A stretch of DNA of 64,000 bases, from positions 24,781,411-24,845,410 of the forward strand of contig NC_067203.1 of NCBI RefSeq assembly GCF_026262505.1, in the 5' to 3' direction. A program made the translations under genes and the position numbers. Positions within the stretch are counted from its first letter, which is position 1. Each line of letters starts with the position of its first letter. This stretch comes from Trichomonas vaginalis G3. Taxonomy: Eukaryota > Parabasalia > Trichomonadida > Trichomonadidae. Positions 19,057 through 30,971 of this stretch are shown piece after piece. The notes below the pieces were generated by a model. The model was not told where the DNA came from, did no database searches, and was given only the letters and a program-made list of their open reading frames with translations.

Positions 19057-22000
19057 ATGATCTCTCCAGGTGAGCGATTTAATACATTTGGAGGTCATCG
19101 CTTAAGTAAAAAAGCCGATGCTCAGACATTTGAGATTGGAAAAAGGTATGTTATTTCAGCGAGGAAGAACGCTGTCTACACATTCATTCACTTAGTCAAC
19201 CGTACAGTCACAAATGTCCCTTGGGTATTTTGGTTACAACTTATAATGACATTCATAGACCTCGCCATTGCGGTTACTGGACCATTTTGTAAAGCAATTT
19301 GGGAAGTAAATCCAGGACTTCTCCAAGTTACCAAAATTCTTGAAATTATCATACGATTTGTTCCATTAGATTCGAACAAAATCGTCGAAATTGTCATATT
19401 TGTAATTTATGGACTTATTGATATTGGAATTCTTGTTTTTACACTTATTATCATCAATCAAGTTAAACAGCGCAAGGAAGTATCCAAAAAAGTTACAGTT
19501 TACTTTTACTTAAACTCAATTTATCTTCCAATATTCAGATGTTCAATGACTTGCATCTTTTCAGAGCAGCTTAGAGCATTTTTCGTTCATTATACATTTG
19601 GCAACTTCTTTTTATCCTTAATTGCCTTATGTTTCTTATTACTTCATTTCATGAATATTTCATTCTTCTCTTTTTGCATGGGAACAAGTCCAAGTCCAAA
19701 TCTGAAGAATCCTTTGGCTATCTGGTGCCCAGATGTCATGCGCGTTGTTTCTTACGACTTCTTTATTGTTTTCAATTTCACTTTTCTTGAATGTACAAGG
19801 ACCGTGAGTGCAAAGACATATGGTATTGTGTTAACTGTTTACCTTGTTATATTCCTTATCCCATTCTTTATTTACCAAGCTTTAGTTACTTATTATATTT
19901 CGTTCTTTGCATACGAATTCATCTTCGTTATCACACTTGCTACATGTGTTTTTGAAAGTGTTATCATTACCTACTCTTTCGTGCAGTTTCACGTAGGAGT
20001 TGCCGTTGGAATTGTATTTTGGCTTGGTTTACCAATGGTTATCAACGTTTTGACCCACGGAATCATCCAAGCCGTGGTCAAAGGAAGCCTCAAAAAGCTC
20101 AACCAATGCAAGCCAATGACTCCAATTGAAACAGAGAATCAACCTGAAATTACAGATGACTTGATAACCTCTTATGAGAGTCTAGGCATCAAGAACGCAA
20201 GGCAGGCAGTGCGGATTGCACGTATTGCTTGTATTTTCAGCCATCCTTGTTTCATGGATTTATCATTAATCCAATTTTTGATCCAAAACTTCCAATCTGC
20301 TCTTTTTGAGCTTATGCACCTTTCATTCCTGCTTCCTGATCAGACGCTTTTCGTTGCAAATTTGATGGATAATTTCATGGACAACAATAAACCATCATTA
20401 ATACAAGAAGCGATCATGTTCCAAATCGTTACATCCCAAAGTGAGTCTTCTGCCGAGCTTTCACCTTCTTTAATCCGTGAGATCTTATATCAAAACCTTC
20501 AAGCAATGAAATGCCAGCAAGTTCTTCAGAAGATATGGTCTTCATGCTACAAGGGTGATATTACTGCAATGTCACGCCACGCTTTCACTCTTGAACACAT
20601 CATCGATCAATTAAACAAGAAATGGACGTATCTAGCCCTCAGATATCCATTTTCCACGCCTATCCTCAAGGAGTACATCAAGTTCCTCAAAACAACAGGC
20701 TGCCAACACGCTCACGCCGACGCAATTTGCCAAGCAAATCCAAAATTAGAGGACACAACCGTTACAATCGACACGGAAATCAACATGAACATACTCAAAC
20801 AGGCCATTGAAGAGGCTACTGATCGAAGACCTGTTATAACTTTGACGAAAATGAACTTAATTTTCGCAATTGCGCTGATTTTCGTTAATTTGATAATTCT
20901 GGCAACTGTTATTGGCGGCTAATATTTGTTTGATTACGTTGGTAGGTCTGTAAACTTGTTCCAACAGTTCGGAATTTGTTCGGATTATTTATCTCAAGCT
21001 CCGAACAATTTTTATGACATAAAGACTGTTGAATCAATACCTATGACATCTGCAGAGACTAAAAAGCGTGATAATTGGTATTCTTTCACGAAAAAGATGA
21101 TCGAAGCTTATAATGTAATTCTGATGCAGATTCCTTCAGGCGCACTACGTGATCAGTTGAAGACAGACCACCAATCTGATTTTAACTACACAATGGATAA
21201 CTTTACTCAGACAACAAAGACAAATTTGATAAATATGTTATCACAGTTCTTGTATTACGAAAATTCGATGTCGTACATACCAACAAATGATACTTTGTCG
21301 GACAGAGTTCGAGTAAATATCGATTCTGCGGCAGAATTGAGTACAAAGTCGATTTTGGATGTTTACGATACGAATACTGACTTATCGAAGAAGTTATCGT
21401 TGGTCAGTTACATTTTCTATGCTGTTGCTTGGGCTTTGGAGCTTTTTGTTGCAATTCCATGTTTTGTTGCGATTATGAACGGACTCAAAGAGGAATTGAA
21501 GTATTTATTCTCTTTGTATTTGACGATGGCAAGGTCAACAATATCGAAATTCATTGATGGAACTGCAAATACAAGAAGAACCGACCACAGATCAATTTCT
21601 GTTCTTCTTACGTCAACAGTAATGGGACATACGAGAAGTACAACGGATCTGAGCCAAGACGAGACCGGAGAAGACAAGATTATGAACGTTGCAGATACAT
21701 TCAAGGTTTTGGTGAATGATAGTGGAGATCAATCATCTGTTTTACCTCCAAAGTTCACTACCAAAGCTTTAATGATCTTTACATCGTTCACATTCATGCC
21801 TTTGATCATTGCAACAGTAAACTTCTTGATTATGGACTTCCAAGTCAAGGAATTGAACAGATGCATGTATACAATGCAAGTTATCTCAGAAAGAACCTTG
21901 AAAGCCTCATTAATTCTCTATCATTGATCTCAGGATTCCCGAGATTTCGAAAAAGTGACATCGTTGATTGACCAAGCGACCAAAGATCATTTCGCATTAC

Positions 22001-23640
22001 TATTTTCATCGAAGAATGATAAAATCAGTAATCATCTGTATAGTTCGAAGGTTTTCCAAGATGCCCACTTCAAGACAAACTGTGATGACACTTCAAATAA
22101 CTCATGCAGGTCATTATCAGCCTTATTCGACGATTTCATAACAGTAGCTTCGAACAAGACATCAGGAAAGATATCCCTCAAGTCAGAAGATAGCTCAAGA
22201 CTTCGAGAAGCTTATAATGATATTTTATTCCCGATGATGGACGCTTTATTAACAGATTCTTATGATTATACAGCAAAGAAAGTAACAACCTCTCAGAATA
22301 CACTTATTATTATATGTGTTGTCTGTTATCTTTTAATGTTTATTATTTATTTCGGATTTTCAAATCCTGTAAGACACGAACTTATCTCAGCTGTTGCCTC
22401 CGTTAAGTTACCACTGAAGTTCATTGATCCAATCGACCTCTCTGACCAAGCAAAACTGATGCAATATTTACAAGGCGAATGCGACTACGGATCCTCTAAA
22501 TTTACAGACCAACAGACTGGTGCTCCATCAGGCGCCACTTTCTTGAACGCTATGACCGTTCCTTTCGCTGTTTTCGAGTCAGATTTGAGTCTTCTTTTCG
22601 CAAACAACGCTTTTTACAGTCTTTTAAGCACAAGTCGCGAAGCCACTGTTGGTTTACCACTAGACGAGATCTTTTCCCATGTTTTACCATTCAAAGAAAA
22701 CGAAGATCATCCATTCAACGCACTTTTAGAGGCCATTCAGCAGTTAAGTCGCGGTGTTGCAGCCCAGAACTTCTGCGAAATCGTCACAGCGATGGAAGTC
22801 CGCGAAAGATCGAATACTCCAGTGATGATCAGGTTAATTGGCGTTTGTGATGAAAAGAAAGGCGCCGTTCATGACGAAGACAAAGATTTCATTGAAGGAA
22901 AGAATATAAAGGCAACACAATACATTGTCCACATAATGAATTTGACGAAAAAGAAAGAACTCGAAGACAAACTCAAAAACGAATCCGATTTAACCCAGAA
23001 ATTACTTGAATACGCTGTAACTAAACAAGTAATTCGATCATTGACGGAACAGGACCAAATGGTTGCAAAGATTTACGAGAAGAAACCATTGTTGGCATTT
23101 AATGTCAAAGCTGCTTCTGAAGATGAAGGAAGTGATGAAATTTTGTATGGTTGTCAACTGTTTTTGAGAACGTTTAAAGACATTGTTACGTCATTTAGTT
23201 CGATTGCTTATTTGTGTAATGATGCTCCAACGTGGTATTTCATTGGAGGACTCGGACAAAATGAAAATGACGTGAAAATTGGTGAAGAAGAATTGATTCA
23301 ATTCGCTTTGTCAATTTTGGAAGTTTTCGGACAAAGTATTTCTAATAACGCGGCAACTTTGAGTGCTATTATTCACTTCGGTGATTTCGGAGTAATTCCT
23401 CTGAAGATGGACTTCCCAAGAGTCGAATTGTCTGTAAAAGATTTCTTGAGAGTTTCCAATCTTTCTGATAAAGGTTTCAGAGGAAAACTGTTTTTGACTG
23501 AAGAAGCTCTGGAAGAAGCAAAGGGAGTCAAAGGTTTGGTATCTCATAAGAACCCAGAACAGATCTGCGGTGAGAACGTGTACATTGTTGATAAATTGAA
23601 TGAAATGTCAATGAATTTGGATGAATTCACCATCAAATAA
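19057..23640 (+). pseudogene. PAS/cyclase-like polytopic membrane protein gene, two in-frame stops
   Basis: Three open stretches, 19057-20922, 20923-21927 and 21928-23640, share one frame and are separated only by TAA (20920-20922) and TGA (21925-21927). Together they make 1,527 codons, a usual length for trichomonad PAS/cyclase membrane proteins. The order is: an N-terminal block of many membrane helices (WVFWLQLIMTFIDLAIAV onward, TmcB-like); a helix right before the TAA; a likely external loop; further helices (LVSYIFYAVAWALELFVAIP, LIIICVVCYLLMFIIYFGF); a PAS-like domain (VPFAVFESDLSLLFANNAF); a coiled linker (KKELEDKLKNE); and a C-terminal domain resembling class III cyclases (WYFIGGL, LSAIIHFGDFGVIP, GKLFLTEEAL). 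The metal-binding Asp motifs and the late Asn/Arg pair are not seen, so this domain is probably inactive. Apart from the two stops the coding looks well preserved, suggesting recent inactivation, read-through or assembly errors. Confidence 0.8.
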
Positions 23641-24074
23641 AAATAAAAATAACATGTTAATTATAAAAAAAACTTACAGATTTTTTTAGAAATTTCAAAA
23701 TCTGATTATTAATATGGGGTGTTTCGCGTGGAGTTTAGTATCGCCTTGTTTGATAGGTCTCTATAATTATATATAAACATAGATAATTAATCCAATGCTG
23801 ATAAAATTTATTCGATATAAAATTCATCTCTCAAAATTTTCTTTCCAGATAACTCCACTCTCGGGAAGTCCAATTTGAATAATTAGTTGTTTTCTTTTTA
23901 TTATCTTCTAATTTTTTATTTGGTGCAAATGTGCATTAATAGCGTCTTGTTCGAAATGCTTGTGTGATAATTATTGATGAAGCAATATATCTTTGAATTA
24001 ACAAATCGGAAATCAAGAAATTTCATGCCGATTCACTTATAATATCTGTGTGTGATTGGATTTTGTATATTTAA
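23641..24074. other. Intergenic, no gene seen
   Basis: About 430 AT-rich bases downstream of the PAS/cyclase-like gene, up to the TTAA element. No recognisable feature. Confidence 0.4.
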
Positions 24075-24270
24075 AGGTGCACTTACCACCTACTGACACA
24101 CTCTCAAATTTCCTGTTTAAATCTGACAGAAAGTGGTAAGTGCATCCTTAAATATACAAAGTATAAATCTGACATGGTGAGGGCATCCTTAAGGTTTTAT
24201 TATCTATGAAGCTTCACACCCCTATATCTCTTTTTGAGAGTGTGTCAAAAAGTGGTAAGTGCACCCTTAA
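24071..24270. mobile_element. 192-bp TTAA miniature element with stuttered right end
   Basis: TTAA (24071-24074 and 24267-24270) flanks 192 bp. The left end reads AGGTGCACTTACCAC then TGACACACTCTCAAA. The right end on the other strand reads GGGTGCACTTACCAC then TGACACACTCTCAAA. The inverted repeats are about 34 bp with few mismatches. Two more right-end-like copies, each followed by TTAA, lie inside (GTGGTAAGTGCATCC before 24148 and TGGTGAGGGCATCC before 24189), as if similar elements had inserted or recombined into one another. It is non-coding. The tips share GTGCAC with the 1.04-kb TTAA elements. Confidence 0.8.
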
Positions 24271-24354
24271 AGACGTAAACTTCATGATTAATCGCAAAAT
24301 ATTATATTGATTTTATTTACAAACATACAAACAAAAAAAATAATATAAAAAATG

Positions 24355-27072
24355 TTATATTCTGCAAGGACCATTATTCATGGTATTTTCTTCTTTCTTC
24401 TGGAACTCTCCATTAATAAATCTTTCCTTTAGATTTGAAGAAATCATTTCAATTCCTTTCCTTCCTTTGTTGTCAGCGATTTCTGTATTAATATCTTTTC
24501 TAGAAAGCAGTTTAATTGTGATTTCATCATTTCCATGTTTTGCAGACCAATGGAGAGCCGTGTATCCTTTATTAGATTGTAGATTGATGTCACACCTTTC
24601 ATCATTTAACAGTAAATCAACTGTTTCGATGTTTTTTTGATTGATTGCGTAAAAAAGTGGAGAAAAACCATCATCATCTTTTGAATTCAAATCAATATTT
24701 TGTGATCTGATGAGTTTCTTTGCGCAATCATTTCTTCCATGTTCAATTGCGATATGCAGAGGTGTCTGGCCAAATGTGTTCTTCGTATTAACAAGAAGTG
24801 GACACAAAACAATTAAAACCGCCAAAACCTCCAAACAACCGTTTTCACAAGCAGAGTGTAAAGCTGTTTTTTCGAAAGATTCATGGATCAAAGGGTTGAC
24901 GTTTTTCATCAATAGTTGCAACACTCCAAACACATTGTTATAAGCCGATGCAGATACAATTCCGTACTTTCCATCTACATCAGGAGCGTTTGGATCGCAT
25001 TTGTCTCTGTTCAATTGTTTGATGGCAATTTTGTGCTGGTGGAAACACAAAGCTCCGATCAAAATATCATTAGAAACAGTGAAATTCGGTGAAACTAAGT
25101 TGTAAATGCTTTCACTGCCTCCTACACCGGTAAAGTAACTTGTTCTTTTACCTTTATCGTCTTTGACAACGAAAAAGTTCGCGAATTGCATCATTCTTGA
25201 GAAAATCTTGATAGATGAATACGCGGCACAGAACATTGTGATGTTTGGTCGGTTTGACAAAATATGACATGGCTCAAATAAATTGGCCGGAATTTTACAG
25301 TGGATAAAGTTATCGTCAATCTTCCTGTTGTCTCGGAATGAAACAATATCATCGTTGATGAGTTCTGTAATTAGTCCATGAGAGCCTTTGACGTTGTGAA
25401 GGTGATTCAAATAAATACTCCAATCTTTTTCGTAGGATTCTTTGAGTTCTTGGTAGAATACGCGGTATGGAAGTGGAAAGAATGGATCGTGTTGGTATTT
25501 TTCGTATTCTTGGCAGATTTCTGAATAAAATTTTTGATCAAATTTAAAAACGAAATCTGCGAAGTAAGCAAACAGAAGACAGGCATTTTTTTTGATCTTC
25601 GCGCCTGTTTCGTAGAATTTTTTGATGATTTCTACGATATTTTGTGGTAAATAACATCTTGTTTCTGTCAGAACGCGTAGTAAGGCCAAAACAGCGTTCA
25701 TTTTAGGAAATGGCTCATAGAAAGTCATTTCCTTAAGTATTTTGTCAATAAATGATTCTTTCAAAGTAATATTAGAATTTCCTATTACAGTTAGAATTTT
25801 TTTGAACATATTTGCATACGTTGTGATATCTCTCCATCTAACAAGTGCTGCCAAGCATAAAGTTCTGATAAATATGTCAATTCCTTTTGGAGAATCAAAA
25901 TCAACATTTCTTGATATCCATTTGATATTATCTTCGAAGTTTGTTGGATTCGTTTCTATTATGTGGTTCTGGAGTTTCAAAATGAACTTAAATTTCAAGA
26001 TTTTATTTTGAGATAATTCTGGATGATTTTTAATGTATTTATATGGTGCAGATTCTTTCAACTGATTGATATCAAACACATCAGAAGAGTATCCTGTCAA
26101 AAATATTGAATTTTTGTCTGAATTTTGGGAATCAAAAGAATTATCGCTTTGATTTTGGATTACACTTGCATCAAGTGATTCCACGTACTTTAAGTATGGC
26201 TCTGTTATATGTTCTGGCAAAAAAATTGGACAATCTTGTTTTAATTTTTTGTAAACGTCAGCCATTGATGGTCTTTTGTTTGGATCTTGCACCCAACAGT
26301 TTTCTACGATTTCTCTCAAAAAGGTGTAGCTAAATTGGGGAATCATAAACCTTTTTCCTTGAATTATATTTTGTGAAAACGAAAGAGAAACATCCACCTG
26401 GTTAAATACGATTTTCTTGCAAATGAATCGAAAAGTGAGTATTCCAAATGCATAAATATCACTTTCGGGGGTAATTTTTTTGAAATTTCCTGAAAGTAAT
26501 TCCGGCGGGGAAATTAAATCTGTTGCCATATCGAACGTTGCGACATTTAATTTTCTGTAGGCATTATGTGTGGATAAAATTGGATACAACAATGGTTCAT
26601 AATTTTCATTCAGAAAAATTGAAGTAGGCTGTAAATCACCACAGACAAATCCTTGACTATGTAAATACTTTAATGCTGAAGCTACTCCAAGCAATATTTT
26701 TAGGATTTTTGGTGGCTCTAGATAAGATTTTGTTGATCTCAAGCGAGATTTGTCAATGTAGTAACCCAAGCATCCTCTCTTTGCATTTTTAAACAGTAAA
26801 GTCGGGCATTTCTTTTCAGCGTTATCTGGTAAGAAATATCCGTAAAGAGTACAAACAGCTGGATGATGTAAGCAAGCCATTGCATTTACTCTCTCAAAAA
26901 ATGATTTCTTCCTACTATCTTTTATACCAAATTTTGTATGTGTAATTGCAATAAATTCGTTATTTGTTGATTTTTCCTTAAGAACATCAATCATGCGTAG
27001 TTCAGAAAGACTTAGTCTCTTAACATGTTCGAAATCGTCTGGTAAAAGCTTTCGTGGTCCAGCGAAAGACAT
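24355..27072 (-). CDS. Pseudokinase with C-terminal ankyrin repeats
   Basis: This 905-aa protein begins with a protein-kinase fold (about residues 15-285, tyrosine-kinase-like type: LKYLHSQGFVCGDLQPTSIFL, SPPELLSG, DIYAFGIL, CWVQDPNKRPSM). Key residues are gone: IAIT replaces VAIK, so there is no ATP-anchoring Lys; CGDLQP replaces HRDLKP; and no DFG is found where it belongs (PILSTHN). The fold is kept but phosphotransfer is unlikely. A helical middle (about 340-640) leads to ankyrin repeats (about 690-890, ALHSACENGCLEVLAVLI, TPLHIAIEHGRNDCAKKLI, TALHWSAKHGNDEITIKLL). A scaffold or decoy role is inferred. The ATG at 27072 is the first in frame and gives a full N-lobe. Confidence 0.85.
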   Translation of the reverse strand: MSFAGPRKLLPDDFEHVKRLSLSELRMIDVLKEKSTNNEFIAITHTKFGIKDSRKKSFFERVNAMACLHHPAVCTLYGYFLPDNAEKKCPTLLFKNAKRGCLGYYIDKSRLRSTKSYLEPPKILKILLGVASALKYLHSQGFVCGDLQPTSIFLNENYEPLLYPILSTHNAYRKLNVATFDMATDLISPPELLSGNFKKITPESDIYAFGILTFRFICKKIVFNQVDVSLSFSQNIIQGKRFMIPQFSYTFLREIVENCWVQDPNKRPSMADVYKKLKQDCPIFLPEHITEPYLKYVESLDASVIQNQSDNSFDSQNSDKNSIFLTGYSSDVFDINQLKESAPYKYIKNHPELSQNKILKFKFILKLQNHIIETNPTNFEDNIKWISRNVDFDSPKGIDIFIRTLCLAALVRWRDITTYANMFKKILTVIGNSNITLKESFIDKILKEMTFYEPFPKMNAVLALLRVLTETRCYLPQNIVEIIKKFYETGAKIKKNACLLFAYFADFVFKFDQKFYSEICQEYEKYQHDPFFPLPYRVFYQELKESYEKDWSIYLNHLHNVKGSHGLITELINDDIVSFRDNRKIDDNFIHCKIPANLFEPCHILSNRPNITMFCAAYSSIKIFSRMMQFANFFVVKDDKGKRTSYFTGVGGSESIYNLVSPNFTVSNDILIGALCFHQHKIAIKQLNRDKCDPNAPDVDGKYGIVSASAYNNVFGVLQLLMKNVNPLIHESFEKTALHSACENGCLEVLAVLIVLCPLLVNTKNTFGQTPLHIAIEHGRNDCAKKLIRSQNIDLNSKDDDGFSPLFYAINQKNIETVDLLLNDERCDINLQSNKGYTALHWSAKHGNDEITIKLLSRKDINTEIADNKGRKGIEMISSNLKERFINGEFQKKEENTMNNGPCRI

Positions 27073-28245
27073 TCAAGTCTGATTTCTTTTCTCCTCTTTC
27101 AAATTGAATTTATAGAAGTAATCCCACTTCGAATTTTGATCCCAAAAATTTCTAACTATGAAATTTGGTGTGACAATATATTATACTATCTATATCCATC
27201 GTCAGATACAAAAGTACGATTAGGTCTGTCCTCTCAATTTGCTACAGTCTTCGACGATTATTTCGAAATTTTTTGCTTATTACATATCAATAAAAAGTTT
27301 TTAAAATCAAATCGAAAAAATATTTGAGGTGTGCACGTTTAAAATAGTCGATCGTTTATTTATAAAAAAATTTAACAAAAATCAAAAAAATTGTATAATA
27401 TTTTGTTTTCTCATTACTTTCGAATATTCAACGAATTCTGAATCGGTGAATAATCTCAATATTTCGCACTATTTCAAATTTATTCGAGTATGTTGCAATT
27501 ATATTGAATAAAACGAATTATGGAATATTCGACAAATAAAATTGTTTGATTGCATCATTTGATTGATTTCTCATATTAATATGAACAAACACGAATAATC
27601 CCCTATCTAATTCATGCCATTTTGCTTAGTTTCTGGCAATTTCAATTCAATTTTCATCAATAAAGCTAGGTTCACTAAATTTCTAATCAGCAAATCAAAA
27701 CTTTCATAACCATATTCTAATATATGCCTGTAAATTAGTTTCATATTTTAATTATTTTTTATTTTTTTTTACAATATCTGAGATTAATATCAATGCTAAC
27801 ATATTTTGCACCAATAGTAATATGCAAATATTAGCTCATATTCTTCATTTTCATATCAGCTATGAATGATACGTTTTGAATTAGCTTAATTAATCAACAA
27901 ACATATATGGCAAATGTATTTTATTTATACTGTTAACATATAGAAGATATATTTTATGTACGCAAGGCTTTATACTCAAAGTTGGAAAGAATCTCATTAT
28001 GAATTTAAGATAGACATCGAAAACAAACTTAATAAACTATGGTATTATATTCCCTCATATAAGTACTTCTATACTTAATATGAGAAGGTTTTGCGATTTG
28101 CCCTTAGTGTGGGAGCCCTTCTGAATTTATTTATTTTTAGATTAGCATTTCAAAAATTTTATTTATTAAATATGATTTTTATTATATACTACCTGCATTT
28201 GTTCATAAATTAAGGCAAAATCATCTTATTATACCACTATCAGCT
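27073..28245. other. Gene-poor AT-rich stretch
   Basis: About 1.17 kb without a supported gene, RNA or element end. Short open frames here lack ATG starts or family resemblance. Confidence 0.45.
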
Positions 28246-29802
28246 TTATATTGGAACTAATTTATACACACAAGCTTCTAGAGATTGGTTTAAAAGAAGA
28301 TGAATTTTGGTATTGTGAGTCATGTCAATAGGAATTTTACCTTGACGATTCTTTATGTTGATGTTAATACCTCTAAATCCTATGAGAATTTTAACAATTT
28401 CTTCTCTCATTTTATTGCATGCATCATGAAGAGGAGTATTTTCATATATATCTTGTGCATTAATATCAATTTCATCTAACGTAAGAAGAAATTTGACAAC
28501 TTCGATTGAATTGTTATAACAAGCACAATGGAGTGGTGTTCGTAGATTATTATCTCTCATATTAGGGTCAACACTACATGAAATAAGATCTTGAACAAGA
28601 GATAAATTATTTAATTGTGCTGCATAATGAACTACTGTCATATTAAAATAGGGTGCTTTATGATATCCATTATTAACCGCATATTTGATTGAATAAAGAT
28701 CTCGTTCTTGACTACATTTTACAAATGTTTCATAAAGACTAATGAATTCTCTTGAAATCCAATATCTTTCAATAAATTTAATGTTTTCATCAGTTGTTGA
28801 AATCTTATTAAATTGATTGATTTCTTTAACATTATTGTTATTATTTGATGATAACATTAATGTTTCAAATAAATGAGTGAAGATTTCATTTTCGTTTTGA
28901 ATATTGTCATTTGATTTATTTCCTGTTTTCATTTCTTGATCAAAAGAGTTGATGAATGAAGAATAAAAGTTGATGAAACGAGAAATTGTTTCGTTTGTGC
29001 AGAATTCGAATCTGATAAATTCAATCAATTTATCGAATTTTGATGTTTCTGAAAATGATGATGAAAATGATAATAAAGGTGAAAATGTTTTGATGAATGA
29101 AATAACAAAATCACAGATATCATCTTCGTTGTAGACAAAAACATATCTATTACTCAAAATACTTGAAATAAAATCAACAAAAATATTATCGATGTTTTCG
29201 TTAAAATATGATGATGCAATAGAATGATAAACAGATTCAAAAAGAAGACAAAGTTTTGAAGGTCCAAGAAAAGAGATATGAGATGCGATGAATGAACATG
29301 TTTTATCGAAATCACATGTTTTAAGACTGTATCGGATGAATGATTCGATGTTTGATTCACTGATAATTGTTGATGAAATAATGAATTTGTATTGTGAAAT
29401 AAAATCTTCGTTCTTGAGAAGAACACCAAGATCATAAATAATTTCACTTGTTTCGATGTCGATGTTTTCTGAAACATATCCTTCTTGAACAAACTTACAA
29501 AAAATGTTTAATGCTTTCTCAAATGAATCTTTATTATTAATATCAGTATTAATATCAATATTAATCTCTTGTGTACTATTGTCTGTAATCAACATGTTTC
29601 GAACTGTTTCACTTACAACAACTGCGTGTGATTGTGTTGTATAAAATCGATGGAGTAGGGGTAATTTTAGCTAAAAGTGACACACCTGTAAAAAGTGACA
29701 CACCCGTGAAGGGTGTGATTACCGATCGGTAATTTCGACAGTTTAGAATTTAAAATTTTTTATGGAACTGTTGCGAGTTTCATAAAGAATTTAAGGAATA
29801 TA

Positions 29803-29928
29803 AGCAAAGATTTGAATCAAAATCTTAGACCTAAGCCGCTCGATTCGCTCGCGGCTTCCGCGAATTACAGATCAGCAAAGATTTGAATCAAAATCTTCGA
29901 ACTAAGCCGATCGCTTCGCTCGCGGCTT
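29803..29928. repeat. Two 55-bp direct repeats with GC-rich cores
   Basis: 29803-29857 and 29874-29928 are near-identical, starting at a 71-bp period. Each joins an inverted AT-rich word (AAGATTT..AAATCTT) to a GC-rich block AAGCCG..CGGCTT. They lie inside the MULE-like element and are non-coding. Confidence 0.85.
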
Positions 29929-30155
29929 TCTTTATTATTTTAAATTTGCATATTTCCATCAAAAGTTCATAAGGTAAAAAATTTCGTTTATATTATTGCA
30001 AAATAAAATCTTCATTATTAAGATAAGTACCTTAATATGTACGTAAATTTTTAATGAAATTTATACAACATTATAAAAATTTATGAATAAAAACTTGATA
30101 TAAAATAACATTTTTATTTTTACTAAGAAAAAAAAGGTTTTTGATAATAAATTTA

Positions 30156-30869
30156 TTTTATTTCGAAAAAGTAGCAATAATCGTAAAAGGGTATTGATAG
30201 GCTTGCTAAAGTAACTAATTTTAGCTGTCAAATACTTTTGTATTTTGAAGTAAATTAGTATAAATTTGTTTTTACTTTTATTTCGAAAAAGTAGCAATAA
30301 TCGTAAAAGGGTATTGATAGGCTTGCTAAAGTAACTAATTTTAGCTGTCAAATACTTTTGTATTTTGAAGTAAATTAGTATAAATTTGTTTTTACTTTTA
30401 TTTCGAAAAAGTAGCAATAATCGTAAAAGGGTATTGATAGGCTTGCTAAAGTAACTAATTTTAGCTGTCAAATACTTTTGTATTTTGAAGTAAATTAGTA
30501 TAAATTTGTTTTTACTTTTATTTCGAAAAAGTAACAATAATCGTAAAAGGGTATTGATAGGCTTGCTAAAGTAACTAATTTTAGCTGTCAAATACTTTTG
30601 TATTTTGAAGTAAATTAGTATAAATTTGTTTTTACTTTTATTTCGAAAAAGTAGCAATAATCGTAAAAGGGTATTGATAGGCTTGCTAAAGTAACTAATT
30701 TTAGCTGTCAAATACTTTTGTATTTTGAAGTAAATTAGTATAAATTTGTTTTTACTTTTATTTCGAAAAAGTAACAATAATCGTAAAAGGGTATTGATAG
30801 GCTTGCTAAAGTAACTAATTTTAGCTGTCAAATACTTTTGTATTTTGAAGTAAATTAGTATAAATTTGA
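30156..30869. repeat. 120-bp tandem array, six copies
   Basis: Exact 120-bp period with almost no variation; the change seen is GTAGCAATAA versus GTAACAATAA in the copies at about 30530 and 30770. Because 120 is a multiple of three, one minus-strand frame stays open for 256 codons, but it has no ATG start and repeats one 40-residue unit, so I do not call it a gene. Near-identity points to recent expansion. Confidence 0.95.
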
Positions 30870-30909
30870 TATTATTTTAACTCCCTTTGAAAACCTCAAT
30901 TTTCCATAC

Positions 30910-30971
30910 AGAGGGAACGGGAATAGCATCCAATATTCCCTGAGAATGGTTGCGCATTCTCAGTTCCCTCT
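30910..30971. repeat. Perfect three-way-junction (T-shaped) palindrome
   Basis: The outer stem AGAGGGAAC (30910-30918) pairs with GTTCCCTCT (30963-30971). Directly inside are two hairpins: GGGAATA/TATTCCC (30919-30925 and 30934-30940, 8-nt loop) and TGAGAATG/CATTCTCA (30941-30948 and 30955-30962, 6-nt loop). No base is unpaired at the junction and all pairs are Watson-Crick. It lies in the right part of the MULE-like element. Confidence 0.92.

Noticed and set aside
20920-21927. An alternative genetic code to explain the two in-frame stops
   Set aside because: TAA and TGA end many normal genes in this window, so reassignment is unlikely; a pseudogene, read-through or sequence error is simpler.
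30061-30831. A 256-codon minus-strand frame of repeated 40-residue units
   Set aside because: It starts at TTG with no ATG, lies wholly in the 120-bp tandem array of a non-coding element, and stays open only because the period is a multiple of three.
30156-30869. Possible CRISPR-like array
   Set aside because: Units are contiguous 120-bp copies without spacers, and the genome is eukaryotic.
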